From the NCBI GenBank assembly GCA_025200525.1, contig JANUSC010000382.1, forward strand, positions 62,001-126,000: DNA of 64,000 nt, given 5' to 3'. This DNA comes from Camellia lanceoleosa. Lineage: Eukaryota > Streptophyta > Magnoliopsida > Ericales > Theaceae. Both the position numbers and the translations under genes were made by a program. Every line of letters begins with the position of its first letter. Positions within the stretch are counted from its first letter, which is position 1. The notes under the pieces were generated by a model. It searched no databases. It saw only the letters and a list, made by a program, of their open reading frames with translations, and had not been told where the DNA came from. This document shows, piece after piece, positions 47,085 to 60,039 of this stretch.

Positions 47085-50000
47085 GTATAAATCCTCTGTA
47101 TCACTCTCATGAACTCAGCCTCTGCCTGTTTCTCCTTCTCACTGTCAATGTTTGTGTTGATGATTGCTACTGGGATATGTCGACCAATTTGAGATTTCGT
47201 TATGTTGTTTGTGAAGTCCCCCAATCTGTGATGTTCTTGTAGTGTTTGTTCGCTCCTATTTCTTTAAGTATCCCTGTTTATATTGGGAAATATACTTAAG
47301 GAGAATAAATTTTTGGTCGGGTACTTTCATAATTGGTTTAGGACATCTTGTTTAGGACATCGTTTCTCTTCATTAGATTCAGCACTGATGGTTTATGTTT
47401 GGAATGTGGAATTGTTTTACATTTGTGTGTAAAAGCATTTTGTGAGATTTGAATGTCTGTATAGCATTATTAGGGGGAAAGAGAAAGGAGAAAGAAAAGT
47501 TAGGTTAGAAACAATGAAAAAATACCTATTATGCTTTTGTTTTTCCGTTTGTGTTTTGTTTGCTTTTTTTTTCTTCTCTTGAACTGTTGTTTTGTTTTTT
47601 TTGTTCAAATCTTAGATGCATTTTGCAAACATAGCATACATTAAGAGAAATTTTTTTGTTTTAAAAAAATAAAAATAAAATTTCCCGCATGTAGAGGCCA
47701 ATGAGAATGAGGTTGTTTGATGTAGACCAAACAGGTTGATATTCCTTCCAATATGAGGATAATAGGAGGACTACTTAGCTTTTAAATTGCTGATGATAAA
47801 CGCAACATTTTTACAAAATGATAGTTAAATTTCACTTACTTTTCAAAGCAATTTTCAATTATTTTATGCATTCCCACCCCCAAATATGTATTTTCATGAT
47901 GAGAATGAAGGGATGGAGGGCCGATAATTGTTGTGGGAATGTGAACCACAAGTTGTCCAAAAAGAATATAAATTATAATTAGACTTTTTTAAGCGAAGCA
48001 TGTGAAGGTTTTTTTTACTCATCTCAATAAATTAGGCTATTGAATGAATAATAACATAATAGCAATTATTGTTCATCTCTATGCTATTTACGTAAGGTAA
48101 ACAAAAGATATATGAAATTCTTTTATATAAGAATTGAACTTGCAAACTTCACATTACCAAGTAGTACCATACAACCACTACACTAAAAGCCCTAATTATG
48201 TTATAGATGTTGCCTAAGTGGGATTCATGTGGGGTTAATGAAAAAAAAATAAAGTAGCGGAATTTTTAATCCAAGTTTATATGCTAGGGGAGCATCTCTC
48301 CTAATTTTTTTTGGGTTGGGATCAGTAAAGAAAATTTGAGTTGATGAAGAAATCATATATTACATATGAGTTGGCGATCAATAAGGATGAAAAGGAAAAA
48401 AAGAGAGGGGGGGGACAAAGCATGATGTTGGTGATAAACCAACTCTAGCTTAAGCCAACACTTGGGGCCACCCAAAGACTACTTTTACAATTGCTTATAA
48501 CCCACAAGAGCTCTTAACTTTAAATCCTCCACACTTACCACACTATTGCCAACATAAGAGTTTTACACAATCTTGTCCTATTCTCTTGTCTCAAATGCTA
48601 TATCGTACCGCATAATAAATATTTTTAACATGATTGTGTAGTGGATAGTTGATCTAGTATAAAGCGGAAGAAATGATTTGGACATAGGATTGCCATTTGT
48701 TTATTCAGCAAATCAGATGGAAAAATTTATGAGCAATTGTCTTCTTTTATTCATTTATCAATTGATGCTTTTATGTTATCTTATGAAACACCAACAAAAA
48801 TAATTAATAAATCTTACTATTTAAACAAATAAATATTTCATTGAACCACCACATAAATTTGTTTAATAACTTTTTAGCACTCAAAGGTGTTGACTTCTGT
48901 AGAGTTGATGTATTACTTTAGAGTTTAGGGCACCGAACCGAATAGAGATTTGGTTGCTTGTCCGTAAAGTGCACAATATCGATGAGAGGTATGAAAAAAG
49001 AAACCTTAGTTTTTATTTTTGACTGAAAGGAAAGAAACCTTAGTGGCCAAGTTTAAGACAAGAAGAAGAAGCAAATGAGAAGAATCCAATGAAAAGCTCT
49101 AAAATGACTAAACACCCCTCTCTTGTTATAAAGGCCCTGTCTCCATTAAATTGACAGGAATACTCATAAGCCCTCCCCAAATGAACTTGTCTAAAACCAC
49201 AAGCAATTAACCTATGTTAATAGTTTTTTAATTAACCTAATTTTAAAATAATAGATCTTTTTGTTTGCCATTTTTTAATATTTCATTTTACAAAGTATAT
49301 GTGTCACACATGTGTTATGGATGCTTGTGGCCAGGTATTGGTCTCTTATTTTTATTATTGTTTTTATTAGGAGTTTTGTTTTCACGAAAAGATTTATGTA
49401 CCTTTAATGTGAAGTTGGGTCGAATACATGTGTGCAAGGATGGACTTGTGGAATAAATTTATTGAGCAATAAATCAAATATTGTAGATTAGCTCCTTTAT
49501 CTTTTGGATCATCTAGGCAAATAATTTTGCTTTTAGTTCAAATATATAGTGTTTATCTGTAAGGATGTTAGCAAGTTCTAAAATTCCAAATTTTTACTTA
49601 GTGCCTTATGGATATCAAAGATTTGAATTAGCTCCAACACTTTTTATTCATTCAATTGTCATGTACCAGTTGATTATTTTACAAAATTGTCAATCATGAG
49701 AAGTTGATCATTTCACAATCTCTCCTTTTACACTAGTGTGTGCATTTTTCCATATAGGGTCGCAACTTTGATGGTGGTTGTTTTGTTTTTTTGTTCAATT
49801 GGTAGATGATTATTTTTATTTATGAAGATAAAATTTATTAAATTGAACAATCATAATTTATTGGTAATAGACCAAAAATAATCAGAATTGTCTTTGGCAT
49901 AAATTGACTCCCTAACCTTGTAATTAGAAGTATGTAAAAATTGTCAACTAAGCTAGTCCACTTGATTAACTGTCATAGTGACTTAAACATGTTACTAGTC

Positions 50001-51427
50001 ACAAGGGCATATTAGTTATTTTGAGGAAAGCAATGCCAATGGTCCTTTTGGGCACACCAGTAAAAGAAGAGGTTGTGAAAGCAAATAAAGCACAAACACT
50101 TGTGTAAAAAGAGATTGGTATCGTCATAGACTCATTTTCCAAAGGCACAACAAAGAAAATGTGTTGTTCCAAAGAAACACTTGGTAGTTTGTTCTACAAT
50201 GTTTCCAGCTCCTCCTTCCTCCTCTTCCTGTTCTTCTACTTCACGTCCATTTTTCTTGCCAAACTCTTCCACTATTGTGGCAGTCCAATCTTCCACTATT
50301 CTTACTGCGATCTGCTTCCCTATTTGTAGTGTTCCTCCGCTATGTTGATCCATAAAAGAAAAAAAACAAAACTCAGATTATTGTGCGATCGCTAGTCTGT
50401 TAAAAAGCGGGTCTCGGGGTTGAAGCTATTAGTCCTACTAATAGTCTGCTAGTCTACTAACAAAGGTTCTTGATCTGTTAGTCCGCCAATATTCTTGGAA
50501 TTAGTCTTCCATTGAGTGTAGTTTGCTTTTGTTGGGCTACTTGAACTAAAGACCTCCAACATTAAAGGAGTATAATCTAATTATATTAAATTGATGAGAT
50601 ATGTTGTATGTTTTCCAAATTAATAGTGTAATTTTTTTATTTAAAAACAAATGTTGTTCATGTATGTAGAATCAGCTCTTTTACTCTACTGATTTTCAAC
50701 TCTTGGCTGCGTTTGTTGGTTTCATTGTGCTCAGCAGTGGCTATTGGTGTGTCTGATGTAGTGCCTGCTGCATCTCTTTGTAGTGTACATAAGCAAGAAA
50801 TTTGGTCTGTGGTTCCTGTTCTATTTTTACTGATGTGTTGATCTGTGGTGACTGATTTTTTTTGCTTTGCTCATGGCTGTGTATCTGTTTTGTTGCTGTG
50901 TTGGCTTAAACAATCTTGGTGCTTGGAGTGGATGTAGGGCTGCTGTAGTTCAAGGCAGTGGTTGTCTTCTCTGCTTGTTCTATTTTGGTGCTTGGAAGAG
51001 GGGAATACAGTGCCTCATCTGGTTTTTATTCATGGCAGTGCTGTAGTGCCTAATATTTCTGGATTTCCTGGCTTTATTTTCTTTGTTTGCTTTGTGTGTT
51101 GGTCTCTCACCAACTAGGAGGTTGGAGTTTGTTATAGCTCCATGCTCCTCTTTATTGATGTACTTATTCATATATTTCATCAATAAAGTCTTCTTTTTGC
51201 TGATGAAAAACCAAAAAACATTTAATATGTCATCAATATCACTTGCAAATTTATGTACATTGATTAATATATATGTATGAAATTAAGATTTTCATGGATG
51301 TTCATTTCTTAGGTATGTTATTTGTTAATTATTACTGTTGACGTATATGTATGTGTTCACATTAAAATTTGTGCTTATCCATGTGCTCATTGTGCACTTC
51401 TCGCTTGATTATGTTAAAATGTAATAG
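47085..51427. other. Long first intron or non-coding region of the inner CACTA
   Basis: 4.3 kb of AT-rich sequence between candidate exon 1 and exon 2. No repeats of note and no TNP2-like frame. A possible ORF (50132-50353) is listed separately. If exon 1 is not real, this is 5' flank. Confidence 0.45.
50132..50353 (-). CDS. Small unidentified ORF (73 codons) inside the inner CACTA
   Basis: Complete minus-strand frame from ATG (50353) to TGA. It starts MDQHSGGTLQIGKQIAVRIV and has an acidic run (EVEEQEEEEGGAG). The sequence is not low-complexity overall and looks more coding-like than its surroundings. I do not recognise it. It could be part of a captured host exon or chance. Confidence 0.2.
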   Translation of the reverse strand: MDQHSGGTLQIGKQIAVRIVEDWTATIVEEFGKKNGREVEEQEEEEGGAGNIVEQTTKCFFGTTHFLCCAFGK

Positions 51428-52043
51428 AATGGCTCCTGCAAAGAAGATGCGCTGCTTACCACCGAAGAGGGCATTACTTGAACCCTACTCACCTCGACCG
51501 ATACATGTACACCTTATCCTAAGGTCTTGCGCAGATGGATTTCACCTATTGGACCATCTCTGTCTCAAATTAATGTGTTGTCGATGCGAGACTATTGCAC
51601 CAACGCCGTCTCAAACTAATGCACCACATGGATTTGAGATTTGTGAAGCATCTCTGTCTGAAACGCAGGCACCATCTCCTCAAAGTCAAACAAGTGGCGC
51701 AGGTAATTAAATATGTTTCATCTACCTTCAATGTATCCATTGTTTATATTTTTACATTAGTAAATACACTAATAACATTATCAAATATGTAGGTGCATCT
51801 TCATCAAGGCGAGTGTGGGGACCAACAGTTGGAAAAGCAACAACAAAAAGAGTTGCCAACAATAATGGGAACAAGCTCCACATTCCAATCACTGAGACAT
51901 TCAATGCATTCGAAGGTGTGCTAGCGACCCCAGGAGCTAATGAGATTGGCATTCAGATTAGGAGGATGTGCCCCATTCAAGGCGTTAAAAGTTGGACTGT
52001 TGCTGATCCTGCAACGAAAGGGGCTGTTGTACAAGCTGTCCGG

Positions 52044-54842
52044 GTATGATTTAATTTCTTTCATAGTCTGTGTGGATTGTGGAAGAAGTGCACTTTTCAT
52101 GTGCATGTAGGATGGGAATATGTTTTCTTTGTTGGTTATGAAAGCTTGTCATGCATTGTAAAACTCTGCATATCTCGTTTCACAACAGTTTTGATCATCC
52201 ATAGTGCACTTTCGTTTCATGCATAGTGCACTTTTGATCATTTTTCATGTATGTACCGTTAGAGGTTGCAATATTGTGCAGGTATTTCTATTTATAGGTT
52301 CTTTGCTTTTTTCACATTAATGTCCCAATTAATATTACTATAGTTTGGATTCAATGTTCGGGAAGACAAGTCAGATTCAATGTTTAGGAAGATAGTTAGA
52401 TTCAATGTTTGGAATACCTATAGTTATTAAATGTTATATATATATAGAATGGTATAGATTTATTTAATTTTGTAATTTCGTATAGAATGATATAGATTTA
52501 TACTAAATTAATGCCTAATGTTATGTATATCAAAGGGGAAGAGGGGATTACAATTATTAATGAATCGTGTTTCATTGATGCTCTAGGAGAATCATGTGAT
52601 AATAATATTTTAAAAGTTATCTTACTGAGTACTTTATTTAAAATAATAAATTAGGCACTACAGCACATCAGTTGATGTATAAGAATGAATAAGAGTAAGA
52701 ATGAATCACCATATACTAACAATGAATCGTGTTACACATCGGTTGGTGTTCATATGAATATGTCTATCGATGTATACACTGGCCTAACTTATTTTCGCTC
52801 TAAGGCGACCTAGGCTTGTTCACAAGCTTAAATCTCTTGATTCAGACATAATTGGTCTAATGATTATATTCAAGAAAATAAATCCAAAAAAGGAGAAAAT
52901 GACATATGAATATAATGTCCAAACAATTTAGCGCTTGTACACGTATACAAAACTCAACTTCTTGTGACTGATTAGAAGGTCTGTGTTATCTGTGCTCTAA
53001 ATTATCGATTTAGCGTTCAAGAAAATAACTTTTCGGATGCTCTACCCTTAGTATATAAAGTATGATATTTAGACTAGCATACACCGTGGTTGAATCCACA
53101 CCTAAAGGACTTTAATTTCTCAATCCTTTATTTCATCGTAATATAAGCCAGTTCAGATTGTGCTGTGGAGGAGCACTGATGCAATGAGTTGTGATGAGCC
53201 CATTGAGCTGGAGGCAGAGCAGCTCTGTTATGCTACAGTTTTAGGTGTTGTTCTGTTTGCTAGTGAAAGGTTTGATGATCTGTTGTTGAACTATCTGGTG
53301 ATCTGGTGTTCTGTGGCTGGTTAGTCTTGATTGAACTATCTCTTAGTCTATTTGGCTTGCTGATCTGTTTGTCTGATATCAGTCCTTGTGCTAAACTAGT
53401 TCGTAATATATTTCACATTATTTTGTGGTTAAAAGGATCATGGGCTTAAGTTTTAACTTTTGAGGCTGTTAATTTGCGTTAAGTGTGAAAGGGAGTCTCT
53501 AGTTTGGTGAAAATACTGAATCTGTGACTTTCAATCTATAGATTCTGAACTTCACTTTAATTACTATGTTATGTAGATGATCGGTCTATTGGCATCAAAT
53601 CAGCATGAAAGTCTTTTGCTGGGGAATTTGAAGTCACAAACTGACGTAGGATTACGTTTTTAGACACAAATGTAACTACTAGCACAAATTTGGGGCACTA
53701 GAGCCTAAGGCCAAAACATCAAGCATAGATGGATTAGGCATTGGGTCTCCAAATTCATGTTTGTTCTCAGTGGCCATAAATATCACATGCATGAATTAAG
53801 TGTTTTTTAATTAATAATATTATACAAATAAAAATATATACTTACTATGCAAAAGAATATAACTAAGTTCAGTATATCATTTTAAAATTAAAAAAAAAAT
53901 CTGGTAAAATATTTTTTAATCGCAAAATATCATTGCTATATTATTTTAGTGGATGATTCTTCATAAAATCTTTCCCACAAATCAAATTGTGTTGGTCATG
54001 GCCTTTGTCAAGAATTTTTTTTTTTTAGGATTTTGCTAATAAGAGTCATCGGAACACAAGAAGAAGAAGAAGAGAAAAAACAAAACAAAACAAAAACACT
54101 TTTTTATTAATTTTGGAACATTTTTAATATTATTAACTATTTTCAAAATACTTTTTTACGTCAATTCTAATATAAACTATTTTCTTAATGCCAGTATTTA
54201 GCATATGCCTTTATATATATATATATATACCCCAATGGATAGACGAATAATCAATACACTAATCACTTTAATTATGTTATGTGCAGAGTTCAACTCTTAG
54301 CCTCAACAACTACCATATCTAAGCCATCAATTATATGGCATTAAGGCATATGGCATATGCCAAGGATTAAACAATTGGACCCGATTAATGTGTAGTTCAT
54401 ATTTGTTTTAAATGTATCGATAATCACATTTAAAATAAATTGGAACAATATCAATTTTTTTGTGCACATTTATGTAGTTCTTGTCTACACTTATTGTTGT
54501 TTCATATTTTCTATGCCCAAAAAAAAATCTTCATTTTATATTTAATTCTTAGAAGGTTTTGCATTCAATAGGATTCAACATTAACAATATCAAATCACCT
54601 AGTGTCTAATAGCTTTCCTATAAAATAGAGTAAATGAAATATTCAATCAATCAATGATCTTCAGCTTGGCTAGAATCATACACATTGTTAGAAGATCAAA
54701 CGTTCGAATCCCTAAATTACAACCTCCAATGTACCCAAAAAAAAAAGTCTTCAAATGGTTCAATGAAAGTGGCTGCAACATGAAGCCACAAACAATACAA
54801 GTGAGATCATCAATTCATCATTTATGTACAAGCAAATTGGAT

Positions 54843-54885
<43 letters not shown>

Positions 54886-56244
54886 ACTTGTTTAAATCTT
54901 TATTTACTTCAATGAGGATCGTTTTGGGAAGTTCTTTAATTCTTTTGTTTAGCCAAAGCAAGGATGGAATTGGAAAGCTTGTTAATGGCATCAACAAGGC
55001 CATCAATACCTTGCCTAGTGATCTCAGTTTTAGACTCTTCAATCTCTAGTCTTCTCTGGTACAAGCTCAAGAGCTCTCTGTGCCTTGTATCTTCTTTCTC
55101 GTCACAAGCTTGAATAGCTTCTGCTATGAGGGTAGCACTTTGGGAGATTGCATTCCCAACTTCAATGTTTGGTGTGCTTCCACTTGCAGCAGTGCCACTT
55201 GTTCTCTCTCCTCTTCTCCTTCTCTTTGCTGGTGAGTCTGAATGCTCACTTGTATCAGAATCTGAGCTATCACAAATTCACACATCTCAAAACATAAACA
55301 TTTGTAATCAAACCAATCATCTTAATTAACTCAAAATTAATGACAAATACAATATTAGTGTATGTGTGTGTGTGATGAATTCAGTCCACTTTAGTGATAG
55401 AAGCTGTGTGATGAAATCAATCCACTTTAGTTTAGTCAAAGAAGCTTGGTGTCCATCGGTATCGGAGACGATCATTAGTGTAATAATGTAACGATACTAG
55501 GAATATTGAGTGATATATATATCGAAAATCAAATGCCTAGTGGTGATTCTTGTCAAATGATCGAATAGAAAAAATAACTTTATAGCAGCCGAATTGGTCA
55601 GTTGTGAATTGACAATATCAGTTTTTTGTTTTTTTATAAAAAAAAATAGATTTTACCAATATCAGTTGTGAATCGATTATGAACCGATACATACATAACT
55701 CGCCGACACTAATGTAAAGCCATGTATTATTGAATGAGACAAATTTGCAGTTCTGTTGCCTGCTGCTGTGTGGCACAGGGGAGTTTTGAAATGCCTGCTG
55801 CTGTATTGTTTTGCGGGACTGCAGCAGAGGGGTTTCTTGCAGAATTGTGTTGGTTCGGTCTTGTTTCCCTGCTGTGGATAACGAAAATATTGCAAGGGGT
55901 GATTGTTGCCATTGCTTGATCCTTAGGAATGTGTTTTGTTGTGGATGTGGGTTTTTGCAGTCCTTGGGAGGACTTGTTTAGAGATTGGTTTTTTTCTTGC
56001 CCAGAAGTTCATAAATTTTGCACCTAAGGTTTATGAAGTGATGTTCTTTCTTTTTCATTAAATTTTGCACCTAAGGTTTATGAAGTGATTTTCATTTATT
56101 AAATGTGTTCTTTCTTTTATGAAGTGATGTTCTTTTTCATTAAATTTTGCACCTCACTGTAATTAAATATCAACAGAACTACATATTTTCAAATGCTCAC
56201 ATTACATAATTGCAAGTTTCATATTTGGTTTGCATTGATTATAG
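52044..56244. other. Large third intron of the inner CACTA gene
   Basis: Begins GTATGATTT and ends ATTATAG. Mostly AT-rich, with (AT)n at 54212-54230, (CT)n at 54847-54881 and an antisense exon-like segment at 54936-55266. The size and antisense coding relic suggest that host sequence or another element was acquired here. Confidence 0.55.
54936..55266 (-). pseudogene. Antisense exon-like fragment, possibly Myb/SANT-like protein C-terminus
   Basis: An open minus-strand stretch of about 110 codons ends in TAA (54936-54938) and begins after a plausible splice acceptor (GATAG|CTCAG). It reads SDSDTSEHSDSPAKRRRGER, then VGNAISQSATLIAEAIQACD, then RRLEIEESKTEITRQGIDGL and INKLSNSILALAKQKN. The Ser/Asp-rich, basic, then helical layout resembles the tail of plant Myb/SANT-like (trihelix-type) proteins, some associated with transposons. 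No DNA-binding domain is found upstream on this strand, so it is a fragment. It lies antisense in intron 3 of the transposase gene. The identity is tentative. Confidence 0.4.
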
Positions 56245-58019
56245 GATAAATTTGAAATAGGGGATAATTATGAGGAAAATGCACTATCCCAACAAGTGGT
56301 GGAAAAGAAGTGTAACGTGTTACATAAAGATTGGAAGTGCAGAATGAAGAAGAAATGGGAGAAGCTTGTGGATGCGGGAACTAATCCCTATGCTCATCCA
56401 TACAAAAGAATCAAATTAGATGATTGGAAGTATTTGATTGACGAAGTATGGTTAGATCCTGCAAACAAGGTATGTTATGATTTAGTTATATAATAATAAT
56501 GTATTATTAACAAGCTCTGTGAAATCATATAGAATGACCGATTCTTATTATTTACCTATAAATGCAAAGTATTTGACCACCTTCACAAGGCTTCTTATTA
56601 CTGTTATCATTGTTTAACTATATATGTCACAAGCCTTTACAATGTGGATTTTTGTATGTAACCATGAGCCAAAAAAAATGACTTAGTACTTTAACTATAT
56701 ATGTAATAAACCCGTACATTGTGGATTTTTGTAGCGTCGCTACGACGCCGGCAAAAATAATAGGAGCAAGCTACCCTACAATCACACAAGTGGGTCGCGA
56801 TCTTTTCCGGCAGCGATGAGTATTGCGGTGAGATATATTTCGTTGATTTTTTTAACTTTATCCACAATTATTTCATGAATTAACCATATTAATGAAGGAG
56901 TGTTCTTTTTCGTGTTTGGCATATCACAGGTGAAGGAAAATGGTGGATTGTTGCCAGATCTCTGTAATTTCTACAAGGACACTCATCAAAACAAGAGGAC
57001 AAAACAGTGGATTGATCCTATATGCGGTGATTTACATGCAAGTATTCCAATCATTTGGACACTTATACATGCAACTTTTGTGTTTGTCTTATACTAACAA
57101 TATTTATATTTTACAATTATAGGAGCAAATGACAAGGGTGTGGGATGAGTCTATCGAGGCTGGAACGCCGATGAGGAAAGACGATATATCAAGAGTGGTT
57201 CTTGGTAAGAAGAAGGGATACTTGAGAGGATTTGGGGTTGGACCAAAGCCTTCTTCTTGTGATGCTGGGTTCTCTGTTGCATCACAAGCACGTGATTTAG
57301 CAATTGAAAAGGCTTACATCCGAAGTTGGAGATAATGCGTATGAGCAAAGAGAGAAATCGTGAGGAGCAACAAAAAAGAAGAGGAGCAACAAATGAAAGA
57401 GGCAGAGAATACAAGACAACGTGAGGAGATGCAGCAGCAGCTTTTTGGATTTCAGAGCATGTTGGCGCAAGTTTTGGAAAATCGCAATCCACCAAATTCT
57501 CGACAATAGATAGTCATGGTAATTGGTAAGTGTGTTAAACCATATTTGATTATATTTATGTTCAAAGTAACGGCACATAAACGTTTGATGAGAATATCTT
57601 AGAGAAATGGTTGTCTTTAAACTAATTTTAGTTCAAAATTTAAAAGATGGAATTTACAGTTTAGTTTATGTTGACTAGAAAAGAAACTTCAAACATTGTA
57701 ATGTTCCACTAATCCAAGGATGAATAGTTAAACGAGTCATTTTTGACTGTTCCATGGAAACCAAAATGTGATAAAAAAGGCAAAAACGAGCCGGTTGGGG
57801 TTGGATAAGTTGGAAACAGCCTGGAAACAACCCGAGATCGTAGCGGTCAGCTCGGCCTAGATCAAACAAACTTCTGAAAGCAAGCAACGCTTCGATAGGA
57901 CGCATGATTAGTTATGTAGGACCTAAAAGTGTGACAAAGTAGGCAAAACCGGGCCGTTTGGGGTCCAAAACTACCCTGAATTAGCTCCTCTCTATTTCTT
58001 CTTTTTCCTTTTTTTCTCT

Positions 58020-58275
58020 TCCTTTGGTGGTCTGCATGGTGAAGTATTGCATCAGTCATGAAGGTGGACTGATCTGGAGCAATTATGGTGGTCTGCATCA
58101 GATCTATCTGGATGCTTGTGGTGGTGTGCTCCAGATCTATGGTGGTCTGCTCCAGATCTGTGATGCTTGTGGTGGTATGCAGCAGATCAATTCTGGTGGT
58201 GTGCTCCAGATCTGTGGTGGTCTGCTCCAGATCTGTCATGCTTGTGGTGGTATGCAGCAGATCAATTCAGTCAGT
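58020..58275. repeat. Degenerate tandem repeat, GGTGGTCTGCTCCAGATCTG type
   Basis: A basic 21-24 bp unit (GTGGTCTGCTCCAGATCTG) is repeated about eight times. It is also organised into a larger unit of about 90 bp ending ATGCAGCAGATCAATTC (58173-58193 and 58249-58269). Open frames here arise from the repeat. Confidence 0.8.
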
Positions 58276-58802
58276 GCTCTAGATCCGCTTGCTTTTTTCT
58301 CGATCATTAAGCATGCAAATCTGTCTGGATGGTCATCCTGATCAATCTGGACAACTATGTTTGGAGTAAACTGGTGGTAATTTATTGTGAAATTAGAAAT
58401 TTACACAATTTTTGTTCGACAAAATGTCGAATTTCACAATTTCTCAAATTGAGAAGCTAAAAAAATTACAATGTTTAAGAAACTGCAAAAGTGCACACTT
58501 TCTGTATAGAAATTGAGAAACTTCTTGATTTTTAAATATTGTGAAATTTCTAAATTTCAAATGCTACACATTAGAAGCTCTCCCAAAAAAAAGTGCACAA
58601 ATCATCATCATGGATTGTGGGCCTTATTCAAGATAATATAGTACTGAGAACACCATACATTCTGTTGTATGAAAATTTTAGTGTTTGTATTTATTTTGAT
58701 GGAATATGATCTTCAGGTGGTGATGTCACTTGACATCGTTACAGAAGAAAGAATACAAATTAATAGTCAACTATATATGGTGGTGACTATCAACACCAAT
58801 TC

Positions 58803-58847
58803 ATAGTTTGTATTTATAGGTGATAGTCAACTATAAATACAAACTAT
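58803..58847. repeat. Short perfect inverted repeat (hairpin)
   Basis: 17-bp arms (ATAGTTTGTATTTATAG at 58803-58819 and its complement at 58831-58847) flank an 11-base loop. It may be the core of a small decayed MITE; no duplication was identified. Confidence 0.6.
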
Positions 58848-59082
58848 TAAACATCGGTGTATCAAATTTATTAGAGAGCTGCTATATAGTATTTCTTGTT
58901 TTAAACATTTTTTTATATCACTGATCAATACATGCATGATAAATATAAAGTAATATATTAGTATTTTCTTTTTCTAATACTTATCTCTAAATCAAAACGA
59001 TTAGAAATAAAACTACCCATTAGTCACAAACTTTACTGTTTTCCAGGTATAAAAAGTTCTGTTTTACAAGTAGACTACCTAC

Positions 59083-59218
59083 CTCCCCTTTCAGGAGTGA
59101 ATTGGTTGGGTTAATCAATTGAACAGCCTCTGGGTAGTCAAGTGCCACACCCCTTATCCGATCTTCCGGCATTAGCATCTCCCTTTGCATCTGCTCCGAT
59201 ATTGCCATGTAATGAAAC
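59083..59218 (-). pseudogene. Unidentified antisense exon-like fragment in the inner CACTA
   Basis: A minus-strand open segment of 136 bp is framed by an acceptor (GAATAG|GTTTC) and a strong donor (GGGGAG|GTAGGT). It reads FHYMAISEQMQREMLMPEDR, then GVALDYPEAVQLINPTNSLL. The composition is protein-like, but I do not recognise a family. It could be a host exon captured by the CACTA element, or an exon of an antisense gene that also includes 54936-55266. Confidence 0.35.
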
Positions 59219-60039
59219 CTATTCATCATCCATTCATTCATTATTTATCAATCTAGATATATAGGTTGCCAAAATAGGAGTTTAATTTAATTCACATGAA
59301 AGGTTCATTGAGGAAGATAGGAGTTATTGACAATATGGATCAATTTCAGTTGCCGTGTTTGGTTTATGCTGTATGGCACTATATTGGATCTGGAATGGTG
59401 GTTGATCTAATTTATTCTGTAAACATAAGAATGCTATTGTTTTATTTACAATTTGATAATGGCAGTCATTTAATTTGCTAATGTGACCTTTGCTTTTCAT
59501 GGACATTTTTCATTATTTGTCCAATTTTAACTGACATAATTTCTCTTTTTCTTTGGTACAGATGGATGAACTCGTGCACAAAGCTAAATTGTACAGGACA
59601 AATTGGCACTTTTTGCATTTTGGGAAGGATTATATATTTTTGTATAGATGTATATGGAAAATATTAGGGTAGACTAGTAGTTATATTTTTGGATACACTA
59701 CTAGTTATATTTTTGTATGGGTGTGTATAGAAAATATTTGGTAGACTACTAGTGATATTTTTGGGTTGATGTACATGGATAAAAATTTAAAACATAATAA
59801 CAAGTACTTGTTATGTTTTAAATTTTTATGCTAGATGAAATATGTAGGTTCGAATTATTTGTGGATGTAAACTGATAATAGTTGCTGACTTTAATTAAAT
59901 TCGGTTCAGAAATGGTTAATATATGTATTTTGTTGAATGTTGATGATTCAATTTATTTGTTGGTTTGAATGATTTCTTCTTTTTACAGATTATATTGAAT
60001 AAATTGGATGGATTATGATAAATTATAGGTTTATTTTGT

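Larger units (their letters stand above)
47011..57509 (+). pseudogene. Transposase_24-type (Ptta/En/Spm) gene of the inner CACTA, seven exons
   Basis: Proposed exons: 47011-47084 (MSQPPGPSPSLFFGASS, tentative), 51428-51702, 51793-52043 (WGPTVGKATTKRVAN, IPITETFNAF, EIGIQIRRMCPI), 56245-56469 (DKFEIGDNYEE, WKCRMKKKWEKL), 56735-56827 (RRYDAGKNNRSKLPYNHTSG), 56930-57037 (LPDLCNFYKDTHQNKRTKQW), 57123-57509 (EQMTRVWDESIEAGTP, VLGKKKGYLRGFGVGPKPS, then a Q/E-rich coiled coil). Phases join across every border from exon 2 on, and exon 1 to 2 also fits. The intron after 57037 needs a GC donor (CAT|GCAAGT). Intron 3 is 4.2 kb. The product resembles plant Ptta/En/Spm transposase-family proteins (PF03004), likely a TNPA-like DNA-binding protein. 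Two frameshifts in the last exon (about 57325 and 57375) suggest inactivity or sequence errors in the A-rich tract. Confidence 0.75.
57510..60039. other. 3' flank of the inner CACTA gene up to the subterminal repeats
   Basis: Mostly non-coding. It contains a GC-richer patch with an imperfect direct repeat (57762-57805 and 57925-57968, both with AGGCAAAA.CG.GCCG.TTGGGGT), the GGTGGTCTGC repeats, a hairpin at 58803-58847 and an antisense exon-like segment at 59083-59218. Nothing resembling TNP2 was seen. Confidence 0.5.

Noticed and set aside
57862..58341. ORFs on both strands across the GGTGGTCTGC repeat
   Set aside because: Threonine/aspartate-rich or valine/cysteine-rich peptides generated by the repeat.
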